Assembly (NCBI RefSeq): GCF_014705615.1
Contig: NZ_JACXJA010000037.1
Coordinates: 1-64,000 of the forward strand
DNA length: 64,000 nt
Direction of reading: 5' to 3'
Source of the DNA: Paenibacillus oceani
GTDB taxonomy: Bacteria > Bacillota > Bacilli > Paenibacillales > NBRC-103111
In this document: positions 46,028 to 55,700 of the stretch, piece by piece
How the letters are laid out: each line of letters begins with the position of its first letter
How positions within the stretch are numbered: position 1 is the first letter of the stretch
Notes under the pieces: model-generated
The model's input: only the letters and a program-made list of their open reading frames with translations
What the model was told of the DNA's origin: nothing
Databases searched by the model: none
Position numbers and translations under genes: made by a program

Positions 46028-46078
46028 AACGCCGCGACATCGGTATCGTCACAACGATATCGCAGAGGTCGCGGCGTT
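46028..46078. terminator. bidirectional terminator between convergent genes
   Basis: AACGCCGCGAC (46028-46038) and GTCGCGGCGTT (46068-46078), perfect 11-base arms. The hairpin includes the last codons of the leftward AraC gene. Confidence 0.75.
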
Positions 46079-46957
46079 CCGGAATTGCAGAGGGCTCATT
46101 CCTTCTACTTGGCTGAAATAGCGGCTGAGCTGGCTTTGCTCGCCGTAGCCTATTTTTTCGGCAATTTCTTTAATCGTGCAGGATGAATGCACGAGCAATT
46201 CTTTGACCAGCTGAATTTTGGCTTGGCGAACGTATTCGAGCGGGGATACGCCGAGTGTTTTGACGAATAAATGGCTAAGATGACTCGGGCTCAAATGCAC
46301 ATGTCCGGCCAGATCGCGCAGACGCAAAGGCTTGTCGAGATGAAGGCGGACGTAGTCGCACACTTTCATGACCCGATGATCGAAGCGGAGCGGTTCGCGG
46401 GGCAGGTGCTTTCTCATAATCGACAGAAACTGCTTCAGCCATCCGTAAAGAGCGCCTTGCAGTCCCAAAAAAGACAGGGAGATGTCGGTATGAATCATGT
46501 GCGTGTGATCGCCTGCGGGCGGCGCTTCCCGCTTCCGGGCTGTTATAAACTCGCCGAGCGAGTCAAACGATCTAACCACATTTCGCCATACGTCCGTAAA
46601 CGGCTGTACTTCGGGAGAACCGGTCCAGTTTGTGTACGGAGGCAGCCCATACAGCGTGACCAGATCGAGGCTGCCGATTTTCAAGTCGACGCACAGCGAT
46701 AAGTAGCGTATGCTTTCGTTTTCGCCTTGTTGTAACCCGATCGTCGTATTGGGCGGGAACAGGAGCAGATCGCCGGGCTTCGCCGTTAGTTCGCGTCCGT
46801 GCACGGTCATACTCCACGTGCCTTCGTACACAAGCCAAAAGATCGTGTGCGGAAACCGCATGTCGGACGTGTACGTCGAGGGCTTGTACATATCCCGGGC
46901 CCACCACACTTTGAACTGCAAATAATCGGTGTAGAACGAGTCGCTGAGGATGAACAT
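46049..46957 (-). CDS. AraC family transcriptional regulator
   Basis: 302 residues. N-terminal cupin-type sensor (FWLVYEGTWSMTVHGRELTAKPGDLLLFPPN), linker, and the C-terminal double helix-turn-helix (RLRDLAGHVHLSPSHLSHLFVKTLGVSPLEYVRQAKIQLVKELL, then IKEIAEKIGYGEQSQLSRYFSQVEGMSPLQFR). AraC proteins with a cupin sensor usually activate sugar genes on binding a saccharide. It diverges from the sulfatase gene (95 bases between starts), its most likely target, and converges on solute-binding gene B. Confidence 0.93.
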   Translation of the reverse strand: MFILSDSFYTDYLQFKVWWARDMYKPSTYTSDMRFPHTIFWLVYEGTWSMTVHGRELTAKPGDLLLFPPNTTIGLQQGENESIRYLSLCVDLKIGSLDLVTLYGLPPYTNWTGSPEVQPFTDVWRNVVRSFDSLGEFITARKREAPPAGDHTHMIHTDISLSFLGLQGALYGWLKQFLSIMRKHLPREPLRFDHRVMKVCDYVRLHLDKPLRLRDLAGHVHLSPSHLSHLFVKTLGVSPLEYVRQAKIQLVKELLVHSSCTIKEIAEKIGYGEQSQLSRYFSQVEGMSPLQFRNAATSAISL

Positions 46958-47051
46958 TAGGCGAAGTCCCCCTTTCTACGTAATACTTTATCACAGATTA
47001 TCGCCGTCGTGTGAATACGGCGTTCACCATGCGGACAGGAGAAAATGGAGA

Positions 47052-48545
47052 ATGAACAAACCGAATGTACTGCTCATCATGACGGACCAGCAGCGCTGGG
47101 ACACGCTCGGCGCAAGCGGCAATCCGGCAATCGAGACCCCGGTTCTCGATGCGCTCGCCGGCGAAGGCACGGTTTTCGCTAACGCATACTCGTGCACGCC
47201 GTCGTGCATCCCCGCGCGCGCCTCGCTGCTGACGGGAATGGACCCGTGGCATACAGGCATCATTTACTCGGCGGGCGGCGGCATTGCGAAAGGGATGGGC
47301 GGCGGATTCGAACATACGCTGCCGGGAGAACTGGCGAAAGCGGGCTACCATACGCAGGGTGTAGGCAAAATGCACTTCGAGCCGCAACGGGCGCTTAACG
47401 GTTTCCATCACACCGTACTGGACGAATCCGGAAGAAGAGGCGATCCTTCATTCGTCTCCGATTATCGGAAATGGTTCGAGGAACGGAAGACGGGAGACTA
47501 CGGGTATATCGATCACGGGATTTCGTGGAATTCATGGATGGCCCGCCCTTACCATGCGCCGGAGTTTTTGCACCCGACGAACTGGACCGTGAACGAATCG
47601 ATCCGATTTTTGCGAGCGCGCGATCCGGAGAAGCCTTTTTTTCTGAAAACGTCGTTCGCCCGACCGCATTCACCGTACGACGCCGTTCCGTATTATTTCG
47701 ACCTTTATCTGGGGAAAAGCTTGCCTGAGCCGTTCATAGGCGACTGGTCCGCAGAGCACGACGTGCCGGGCCTTCAAACGGAAGCATGGAGGGGGAACCG
47801 GTCCGCCGAGGAAATACGTCGGGCGCGCGCCGGCTACTATGGCAATATCAATCATATCGACCATCAAATCGGCCGGCTGTTTTATGAAATGAGAGAACTT
47901 GGCGTATATGACAATACGGTCATTATTTTTACGTCGGACCATGGAGATATGCTGGGCGACCATCATTTATGGCGAAAAACGTATGGCTACGAAGGCTCCG
48001 CGCATATTCCGATGATCGTCCGTCTGCCAGCGGCGCTGGCTCGATTGCAAATGCGCAAGGTGGATCGGGTCGTCGGTTTGCAGGACATTATGCCGACGAT
48101 ATTGGAAGCGGCCGGTTGCAGCGTCCCCGGGACGGTGGACGGCGCAAGCATGCTGCCGCTCATCCGCGGCGAGAAGACCGGATGGCGGCCTTATATACAC
48201 GGCGAGCACGGCGTCTGCTACTCGGAGCTGCAGGAGATGCATTATTTGACCGATGGCCATTGGAAATATATTTGGCTTGCCAGACGGGGGAGGGAGCAAC
48301 TGTTCGATCTTGCCGCCGATCCGGGCGAATGCGCCGATTTGGCAAACAATTCGGAACATCGCGAAGAGTTGGGCCGCTGGCGCTCCCGGCTCGTCACCTT
48401 GCTGGAGCCTAGAAACGCCGGCTTGACGGAAGACGGGCAGCTCGTAGGCCAGGCAGGGAAGTCACGCATCGTACCGCCGAAATTCAACGAACGAATGGAG
48501 CGGTGGGACCGACTTCGAGCCGGACATGGGAGCTCGCATCCATAA
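47052..48545 (+). CDS. Cys-type sulfatase (arylsulfatase A-like)
   Basis: About 498 residues from ATG 47052 (MNKPNVLLIMTDQQRWDTLG). The modification motif is CIPARASLLTG (C-x-P-x-R), where Cys becomes formylglycine; metal ligands appear in LLIMTDQQ and FTSDHGDMLGDH. No signal peptide, so it acts in the cytoplasm, presumably on imported sulfated saccharides. A formylglycine-generating enzyme or radical SAM maturase must come from elsewhere in the genome. Divergent from the AraC gene, which probably activates it. A 16-codon frame (48576-48623, MKRIEWSTLLTSFSA) with a decent ribosome site follows and may be the start of a lost gene. Confidence 0.93.
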   Translation: MNKPNVLLIMTDQQRWDTLGASGNPAIETPVLDALAGEGTVFANAYSCTPSCIPARASLLTGMDPWHTGIIYSAGGGIAKGMGGGFEHTLPGELAKAGYHTQGVGKMHFEPQRALNGFHHTVLDESGRRGDPSFVSDYRKWFEERKTGDYGYIDHGISWNSWMARPYHAPEFLHPTNWTVNESIRFLRARDPEKPFFLKTSFARPHSPYDAVPYYFDLYLGKSLPEPFIGDWSAEHDVPGLQTEAWRGNRSAEEIRRARAGYYGNINHIDHQIGRLFYEMRELGVYDNTVIIFTSDHGDMLGDHHLWRKTYGYEGSAHIPMIVRLPAALARLQMRKVDRVVGLQDIMPTILEAAGCSVPGTVDGASMLPLIRGEKTGWRPYIHGEHGVCYSELQEMHYLTDGHWKYIWLARRGREQLFDLAADPGECADLANNSEHREELGRWRSRLVTLLEPRNAGLTEDGQLVGQAGKSRIVPPKFNERMERWDRLRAGHGSSHP

Positions 48546-48881
48546 AACAGAAGGATTCGGAAGGAAGCGAAGCAAATGAAACGTATCGAATGGTCAACCT
48601 TGTTAACATCGTTCTCGGCTTGAAACAAAACCCTCACTAGTACAAGCAGCGAAAGACTAAGAGGAATTTGCTGTCTGGATGTCGATACGGCGTATAAAAA
48701 AAGCTTGGCGAAACTGCCAAGCTTTTTTAACGTATAGTGAAACAAGGGCCGCTGAAAAAGGAAAATGAGGGAAAATGTCGAATGTTCTCCATAAGTTCTA
48801 TCCTTTTGGCGGCACTCCGGCTTTGCCCTGTGTCAGGTTCAGGCGCGGACGTTTCTTGAAGGGGTAAAGGGGGTGTAACGA
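48546..48881 (+). other. 336-base intergenic region
   Basis: Contains a 16-codon frame behind AAGGAAG (48576-48623), the terminator 48697-48728, and the GGGGG ribosome site of the next gene. Nothing else recognised. Confidence 0.4.
48697..48728. terminator. bidirectional intrinsic terminator
   Basis: AAAAAAGCTTGGC-GAAACT-GCCAAGCTTTTTT, a perfect 13-base stem with A and T tracts. Confidence 0.9.
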
Positions 48882-49619
48882 TTGACTGGGAGCAAATACA
48901 TAAAACTAATCGGACTGATTGCGGGCGTCGCTGTTCTCAATATTGTTGTATTTTCCCCCGGATTCGCGGGCCTTGCGATCGGCGGAAGCGCTCTCGCCAC
49001 CGCTTCCGGGGTCACCTTGCTGGTGGCCAGCGCTCTGGCGCTGCTGTACGGGAGCTACGTTCTGCTGGCCCGTCAGCCCGAAGCGATACCGGTCAAGCAG
49101 ATCCGTTCGCACGAGGACTACGCGGAAGCATTAACCCGCTACGCGCGCATCAAACCGCTTGAGGGCGATATCCGGTTCTCTCTGGAGCAGCTGGAGCGGA
49201 TCCGGAAAAAGAAAGAAACGCTTCTGGACGTCCTGAACCAGCGGTTCGAATCGGGCGAGCTTAGCTACAAAAAGTTCGCTTCCGTCATCCGCGAGGTCGA
49301 AAAACTGTTTTACCTGAATGTGAGAAGCGTATTGAACCGGCTCCATGTGTTCGACGAAGCGGATTTTGCAACCGTGATGGCGCAGAAAACGACGCGTTAT
49401 TCCAAGCAGCTGCTCCAGGAAAAAACGAATTTATACAACGAATTTCTGTCGTTCCTGAAGTATTCGCTGGACAACAACGAGGAAATTTTGTTAAAGCTGG
49501 ATAAGCTGCTGCTGGAAATATCCCGCCTGGACAGCTTCGAGCCGGGCGACATCGAGAATATGCCTTGCATGCAGGAGATCGACTCGTTAATCAAGCAGAC
49601 CAAATATTATAAACAGTGA
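48882..49619 (+). CDS. two-helix membrane protein of a TelA/VWA module (XpaC-like)
   Basis: 245 residues from TTG 48882, nine bases after AAAGGGGG. Two adjoining N-terminal membrane helices (LIGLIAGVAVLNIVVFSPG and ATASGVTLLVASALALLYG), then a long helical cytoplasmic region (DIRFSLEQLERIRKKKETLLDVLNQRF, VIREVEKLFYLNVRSVLNRL). Layout and position before a TelA-type gene resemble XpaC of B. subtilis (xpaC-yaaN), but I cannot confirm homology. The VWA gene follows after 12 bases. Probably the membrane platform of a three-protein complex. Confidence 0.7.
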   Translation: MTGSKYIKLIGLIAGVAVLNIVVFSPGFAGLAIGGSALATASGVTLLVASALALLYGSYVLLARQPEAIPVKQIRSHEDYAEALTRYARIKPLEGDIRFSLEQLERIRKKKETLLDVLNQRFESGELSYKKFASVIREVEKLFYLNVRSVLNRLHVFDEADFATVMAQKTTRYSKQLLQEKTNLYNEFLSFLKYSLDNNEEILLKLDKLLLEISRLDSFEPGDIENMPCMQEIDSLIKQTKYYKQ

Positions 49620-49631
49620 GAAGGTGCTGGA

Positions 49632-51323
49632 TTGGCAAAGAAAAAAAACAAGTTTTACTTGAGCGCGCTCCTGATCCTGGCCTTCGTGTTCGCCCTTGTC
49701 TATGTAGGAGTCAATCTGACTTCCAATCTTGGCAAGTCCAAAGCCCAGGTTACACTCGAAGACGCGGCCAAGCAGCTGAGCAAGCTATACGCCAATATCG
49801 AGGTAAAGAATGAGCCTACGGTTAAAGGCCAAATCGACCTGAACCCGATCGATGTTGCCGGATCGCTGCCGGACATCTCGAAGTTCCCGGTCACGGTAAA
49901 CAATTCGACGAACCAGTTCGTGGAAATCTTCTCCTCGACCGAAAAATCGGGCACCGGGGTGGACGGGTGGCTGACCGACGTGGCGGCGGAGTTCAACAAA
50001 GAGAATATCATGGTGGGCGGCAAGCCCGTATCGGTTAAAGTGCGCAATATCGCCTCCGGGACGGCAACGGACTATATCAAATCGGGCAAGTACGTGCCGG
50101 ACGCCTTCACGCCATCCAATGAGCTGTGGGGCGAGATGGTGAAAGCGAGCGGAGTCAAAGTCCAAAAGGTAACGGACCGCCTCGTCGGCAATGTGCCGGG
50201 GATCGTGATTGCCAAGTCCAAATACGACGCCCTTATGGGCACGTACGGGGCGATCAACGTCAAAACCGTAACGGAGGCGATTGCGGACAACGAATTTTCG
50301 ATGGGTTACACCGATCCGTTCGCCAGCTCGACCGGCCTGAACTTTCTCGTAACGGCGCTGAACACGTTCGACAGTTCCAATCTGCTCGGCGACAAGGCTG
50401 TGCAAGGGTTTGAGAAGTTCCAGGCGAACGTGCCCTTCATCGCGTCGACGACGATACAGATGCGCGATGCGGCCAAATCCGGCGCGTTGGACGGGTTCGT
50501 GCTGGAATACCAAACGTACGTCAACGCGGCTGATCTAAAGGGCGGCTACGTATTCACGCCTTTCGGCGTCCGGCATGACAGTCCGCTGTACGCGCTAGGC
50601 GATCTGCCGCAAGAGAAGCTGGACATTATTCAGAAATTTGCCGAGTTCGTTACGCAGGAAAAGTACCAGAAATCCGCGAAGGATAAAGGCTTTAATAGTC
50701 TCGACGACTACAAGCCAGAGATGGCCGCGGTGGACGGCAGCCTGCTGTCGGCGGCCCAGAAGCTGTGGAAAGAAAAGAAAAACGTCGGCAAGCCGATCGC
50801 CGCGGTGTTCGTCGCCGACGTTTCCGGCAGCATGGCGGGCGAGCCGCTGAACCGCTTGAAGGAATCGTTATTGAAGGGTCAGAAATATTTGGGCAGAGAA
50901 AATAGCATCGGGCTTATCTCCTACTCCAGTGACGTTTCCGTCCGGCTTCCGATCGGCAAGTACGATACAAATCAGCAATCGATGTTCGTCGGGGCGGTAA
51001 ACAGTCTCCAGGCGAGCGGGGGGACGGCTACGTTCGATGCGATTGTCGTGGCGATGAAGATGCTGCAGGACAAGATGGCCGAAGATCCGAATGTGAAGCC
51101 GATCATTTTCGTGCTGAGCGACGGCGAGACGAATGAAGGCTATTCGTTGAAAGACATCAAAGGACTGATCGAAGGATACGGAGTGCCGATCTACACCGTC
51201 GGCTACAATGCCAATATCAAGGCGCTGCAAAGCATTTCGAGCATCAACGAGGCGGCCAGCATCAATGCGGACACCGACGACGTTATATACAAGATCGGAA
51301 ACCTGTTTAATGTGCAAATGTAA
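49632..51323 (+). CDS. substrate-binding and VWA domain protein
   Basis: 563 residues from TTG 49632 (GAGAAGGTG upstream). N-terminal membrane anchor (YLSALLILAFVFALVYVGVNL), a substrate-binding-type domain (about 85-370: FVEIFSSTEKSGTGVDGWLTDVAAEFNKENI, FSMGYTDPFASSTGLNFLV), then a von Willebrand A domain with the MIDAS motif DVSGSMAGEPL (about residue 397) and VFVLSDGETNEGY... region. The combination of an SBP-like and a VWA domain is known in bacteria; it suggests metal-dependent protein binding outside the membrane. Middle gene of three with a membrane protein and TelA. Confidence 0.85.
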   Translation: MAKKKNKFYLSALLILAFVFALVYVGVNLTSNLGKSKAQVTLEDAAKQLSKLYANIEVKNEPTVKGQIDLNPIDVAGSLPDISKFPVTVNNSTNQFVEIFSSTEKSGTGVDGWLTDVAAEFNKENIMVGGKPVSVKVRNIASGTATDYIKSGKYVPDAFTPSNELWGEMVKASGVKVQKVTDRLVGNVPGIVIAKSKYDALMGTYGAINVKTVTEAIADNEFSMGYTDPFASSTGLNFLVTALNTFDSSNLLGDKAVQGFEKFQANVPFIASTTIQMRDAAKSGALDGFVLEYQTYVNAADLKGGYVFTPFGVRHDSPLYALGDLPQEKLDIIQKFAEFVTQEKYQKSAKDKGFNSLDDYKPEMAAVDGSLLSAAQKLWKEKKNVGKPIAAVFVADVSGSMAGEPLNRLKESLLKGQKYLGRENSIGLISYSSDVSVRLPIGKYDTNQQSMFVGAVNSLQASGGTATFDAIVVAMKMLQDKMAEDPNVKPIIFVLSDGETNEGYSLKDIKGLIEGYGVPIYTVGYNANIKALQSISSINEAASINADTDDVIYKIGNLFNVQM

Positions 51324-51361
51324 CTTGGGCGATCCGTCTACTATACCGGGGGAGGAATACG

Positions 51362-52501
51362 ATGTCATTTTCAATGGAAGTCGCTAGTCCGGAAGAAATT
51401 AAGGCCGTGATCGAGCAAGAGGTACAGCCGGTACCCGAAGAAGTAGCGAAGCTGAAAGAACTGGCGGTTGCCAACGTTGCGGCGATCATGGCGCTTGATG
51501 TCGAGTCGCTGGAGAAGCGCAGGGAGATTCTCGTCTCGATCGAATCGTTCGGCATGAACTCGATGAGGGCGTCTTCGGAGAAAAATGCGCTGCTTCAAAT
51601 ATCCGTCGGGAATTTGTCCAAAATAGGAGATGAGGGCGGCCAAGTCGCCCAAGGCTTGACGGAGCTGCATATCCAGCTGAAGGATCTCGACCCGAGCCTG
51701 ATCGATTTTGCCAAGACCGGATTTCTGGGCAAGCTGTTTAATCCGCTGCGTGCGTATTTCCTGAAGTACCAGAAAGCTGATTCGGTCATAGCCGATATTG
51801 TGATATCGCTCGATAAGGGCAAGACTATCCTCAAAAATGATAACACTACGCTGGAGATCGAGCAGCAGACGCTTCGGGATCTAACCAAAAAGCTGCAGAA
51901 GGAAATTCAGCTGGGGGCTTTGATGGATGAATCGATCAAAGCGCAAATCGAAACAGCCAAGCGGCAAAACGAAGACCCGGACAAAATCCGCTTCATCACC
52001 GAAGAAGTGCTGTTCCCGCTGCGCCAGCGGGTGATGGACCTGCAACAGATGCTGGTCGTCAACCAGCAGGGCATTATGGCCATCGAGGTGGTCATCCGCA
52101 ATAACAAGGAACTGATTCGAGGGGTCGACCGGGCCAAAAATGTCACGATTTCGGCGCTGAAAATTTCCGTAACGGTCGCGAGCGCGCTTTACAATCAGAA
52201 AATCGTACTAAAGAAAATAGAACTGTTGAATCAGACGACAAACGAACTGATCGCCGGCACATCCCGCATGCTGAAAAATCAGGGGGCTGCGATCCAGAAG
52301 CAATCGATGGAGGCGAACATATCCGTCGATACGCTGAAGCAGGCGTTTGCCGACGTGTTATCGGCGCTGGATTCCATCAGCGTATACAAGCAGGAGGCGC
52401 TGCCCAGAATGCGTCAAACGATCGACCAATTCCGGACGCTGGCCGACGAGGGCGAGAAGCAGATCGTGCGTTTGGAAAAGGGCCACAAGCTGGGGTTATA
52501 G
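51362..52501 (+). CDS. telA: TelA/toxic anion resistance family protein
   Basis: 379 residues. Typical TelA features: a long all-helical, coiled-coil-prone body, the segment NPLRAYFLKYQKADSVIADIVISLDKGKTILKNDNTTLEIEQQTLRDL, and the C-terminal LNQTTNELIAGTSRMLKNQGAAIQKQSMEANISVDTLKQAFADVLSALDSI. The family is linked to tellurite resistance and to resistance against envelope-acting compounds, mechanism unknown. Start ATG 51362 with GGGGGAGG. Last gene of the module. Confidence 0.92.
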   Translation: MSFSMEVASPEEIKAVIEQEVQPVPEEVAKLKELAVANVAAIMALDVESLEKRREILVSIESFGMNSMRASSEKNALLQISVGNLSKIGDEGGQVAQGLTELHIQLKDLDPSLIDFAKTGFLGKLFNPLRAYFLKYQKADSVIADIVISLDKGKTILKNDNTTLEIEQQTLRDLTKKLQKEIQLGALMDESIKAQIETAKRQNEDPDKIRFITEEVLFPLRQRVMDLQQMLVVNQQGIMAIEVVIRNNKELIRGVDRAKNVTISALKISVTVASALYNQKIVLKKIELLNQTTNELIAGTSRMLKNQGAAIQKQSMEANISVDTLKQAFADVLSALDSISVYKQEALPRMRQTIDQFRTLADEGEKQIVRLEKGHKLGL

Positions 52502-52587
52502 AGCGGGGCGGCTATATCTACCTGCGCATTTTCGAGTGAGGAACGCACTTCAGAGCAAAACCAGCACTTTTGTCGAACGGAATAATG

Positions 52588-52621
52588 AAATGCCGGCTGA
52601 ACGTATGGCCGGCATTTTTTA
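52588..52621 (+). terminator. intrinsic terminator of the TelA module
   Basis: AAATGCCGGC / GCCGGCATTT (52588-52617) with a ten-base loop and a T-rich tail. Confidence 0.85.
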
Positions 52622-52768
52622 TTTTCAACAGCGGCCAAGTCGCAATTCGTAATGGAGCGATATTATGAAGTAACTCGTCGACACTGCCCCGGCGCTGGTT
52701 GTGATAAGGTTGGGATATCCGTTACGACGGAAAGCATCGGACAATACAAAGGAAGAGGGGATCCCGCT

Positions 52769-55700
52769 TTGCGGAACATGGCTAAACCGGCAATGGAGGT
52801 TGGAAGAACCGGTAAGGAAGGGCCGATCGCGGTCGTGGTCGGCCAGACCGACCGATGGTCGATCATTCCGCGGATCGGCGAGGCTCCTATCATCGACGGG
52901 AGTCTGGACGAGGCGGTGTGGAGCCAAGCAGCCCGAATTAGCGGTTTTCGGGGGATTTACGTCAATGAGCCTGTGAGCCCGGACGAGGACACGGAGGTGC
53001 GGCTCGCCTGCGACGACAGCTGTCTGTACTTCGGCATCACCGGAAGGGGAGACGACGGAGCACGCGCGGCGGCGGAGAGGATCGATATCCTCTTGTCCGC
53101 TCCGCAGCGGCCCGACCGCTTTTTCCATATTCCGCTGGACATCGCGACGGGACCGCGTGAGATGAATATGGTGTACGGGCACGGCGTCAAGTTTTTGGAG
53201 CAGCCTGAAAGCATCCGTTCCGCCTTGCGAAGCGGTGGCGAAGGCTGGACTCTGGAGGTTGCGGTTCCCATTGCTTCCGTCATGGACCGGGAGCCGCTGC
53301 CGGGTGACGAATGGCGAATCAATGTCATCCGCTGCTGCGGCATTGCGGCTCCGCGACCGCTCAGCTCGATCATTCCCGTACGGCAGTCCGCGATTATCGA
53401 TCTGGGCCTGCCTACGTCCGGCTACAGCGTGAGAGTCGATGTGCTGCCGGAAGGCCGGATGAGCCGTCTTTACTGGCATCGGCTTCCCGGGAACGACGAG
53501 GCGTCCCGACCGGAGCCGTGGCTGCCGGTTCAGGCGGCACTGATCTATGGCGGATTTACCGATAAAAGATTGCTTTTGGATGCAGAGGAGCTTGGCGGCT
53601 GCGACTTTGCTTCCGTCAAATTGACATGGAGAATGCCTTCCGGCGAGCGGACTACTATCCAGGAATTCGAGGTGGATGCCGCAGCCGGCACCATATCATT
53701 CCGTCACCCGAAGCCGCTCGAGACCGGCTGGTATGAGCTTGAGATGAACGTAACGGACCGGATGAACCGGCAACGCCTCCTGCTGCTCTCTTTCGACAGC
53801 CAATCGCTTATCGAGGCCGGGGAAAATTTGTACGTCCCGCCTCCGGCGGCTGACTTGCGGATCGTAGTGGAGGAGGCGCCTTCAGAGGAGGTCGTCCGAT
53901 TGCTGGAGCTGATTCCGCCGCAACCCGGTTTTATCTTCGGGGGAGACCCGGAGTGTCCGGAGTTGTATGCCGGTGACAAGCTGTTCCGTTGGGAACCTAG
54001 CGATCCATTTGCGCTTGTTTCGCCCCGTACGGGAACAAGATATCCGAACGACCGGTTCCCGGAGGACAAGGCATTCGTCGTTCATAACCGCAAAGGTGAA
54101 GAGGTGCGTGTACCGTACTACGAAGACGCAGACGGCAGGCGTTATTCAATGACCGGGCTGCTCTGGTACGAGCAGAAAATATATGCTTTGAATCAGACAA
54201 GCAAGCTGGCCAAGTATGACCCGCTGGGAGCCGCGAGGTTGTTGGACCGGTGGGCCGATGCATACGCGGGCTGGGTCCCGACCAACGATTATCCTTGGGG
54301 TTGTTATCCGACGGAAGGGAATGCCGGTCCGCCTTATCATTATTGGGGGGGCGTATGGTCCCGCTGGTCGACCTCCGATCTCGGGGAGCTGCGGCATTTG
54401 GCGGAGGCGTACGCCGAAGTGAAAAAGACGAATGCATTCGAAATATTGAGCGAGGAGACCGGCGTCGATGCCGACCGCAAAATTGTGGAAGGCATGTTCC
54501 GGCCGTCGTATGCGTTTTTCGACAGCTTTTCGAACGGGAATCATAATAACGATTACCACAACTGGATCGGACTGATCGCGCTAAGCCGCGCTACCGGACA
54601 CCCTCGATACATTCATCAGGCTTTGGAGCGAATACGGTTGTTCGTGGCCGGCCGCTTTTTGTTCGACGGCTTCTTCGGCGAAGTATGCGTATCGTATCAT
54701 CTCCAGTCGATTGGAGGGCTTCAAGCCGCTATCGAGGCGGCAAAAGGGTGGACCGATCCGGGAGGCTACGTCTCGCCGCGTTCCGGTCAAAGAGCGGACG
54801 ATCTCGACTTAGAGCGCGATTATCCGGCTCTGCATGCTTTCAAACGCGTTATCAGCGGTATAACATATCCGAACGGACATTATTACCCGATCCAGGATAC
54901 ATGGGCGTTCAGCAAATCGCGATCACTGGATCCGGCCGGAGCATCGTTATTTCTGCCTGCGTCTGGCATCGCCAGATTGACGCTGGGCTCGGGAGAGCGT
55001 CAAATACAGCTGTATATGAGCTGCGTGCCGAAATACGGCCACGACCATCTCGATCCGCTCAATCTGGCGCTGTTCGCCTGCGGGCAGGAGCTTTTGCCGG
55101 ATATCGGCTATACACATACGCTGTACCGGCAATGGACGAGATCGACGATGTGCCACAATACAGTTATCGTAGACGGCAAAGATATGGACCGGAACAGCGG
55201 CGTCGACGGCGGCAGCTTGCGCTTGTTCGCGTCGGTTGGTGCAGACGTGCAAATGATGCGGATGAATCAGGAGAACGCGTATCCGGATCTGCGGGAATAC
55301 GGCAGAGAAGCGTGGCTGATCGGCTTCGGCGGCGGAACCTGCGCAACAGGCGGAACGGTCGAGCGGCCTGGTTATGTGGTCGACTTATTCCGGATACGGG
55401 GAGGCACCCGCCACGAATACACGCTGAACGGGGATGCCAACCGCGACAGCGTCATGGAACTAAGTGTGCCGATGAGGCCGTACGGTCTTCGTCTGCTTCC
55501 TCCGGGAACGAAAGTAACGCCGCCGACTGGCGAATTGGAGCAAGGAGATGCCGAAGGTCAATATTACGGTTATATGTACATACAGGATGTACAAAAAGCG
55601 GAAACCGGGAGAGACGGATATGAAGTCACGCTCCGAACATCGGGAGAGGGCCGGCTGAAGGTGATCGGACTGAACGGATCAAGCGGCTCCGGGGAAAGAA

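Noticed and set aside
48780-48880. Possible c-di-GMP riboswitch on the leftward strand (CACAGGGCAAAGCC)
   Set aside because: Only one short stretch resembles the aptamer; the conserved second half and the tetraloop receptor pattern are not seen, and no leftward gene follows.
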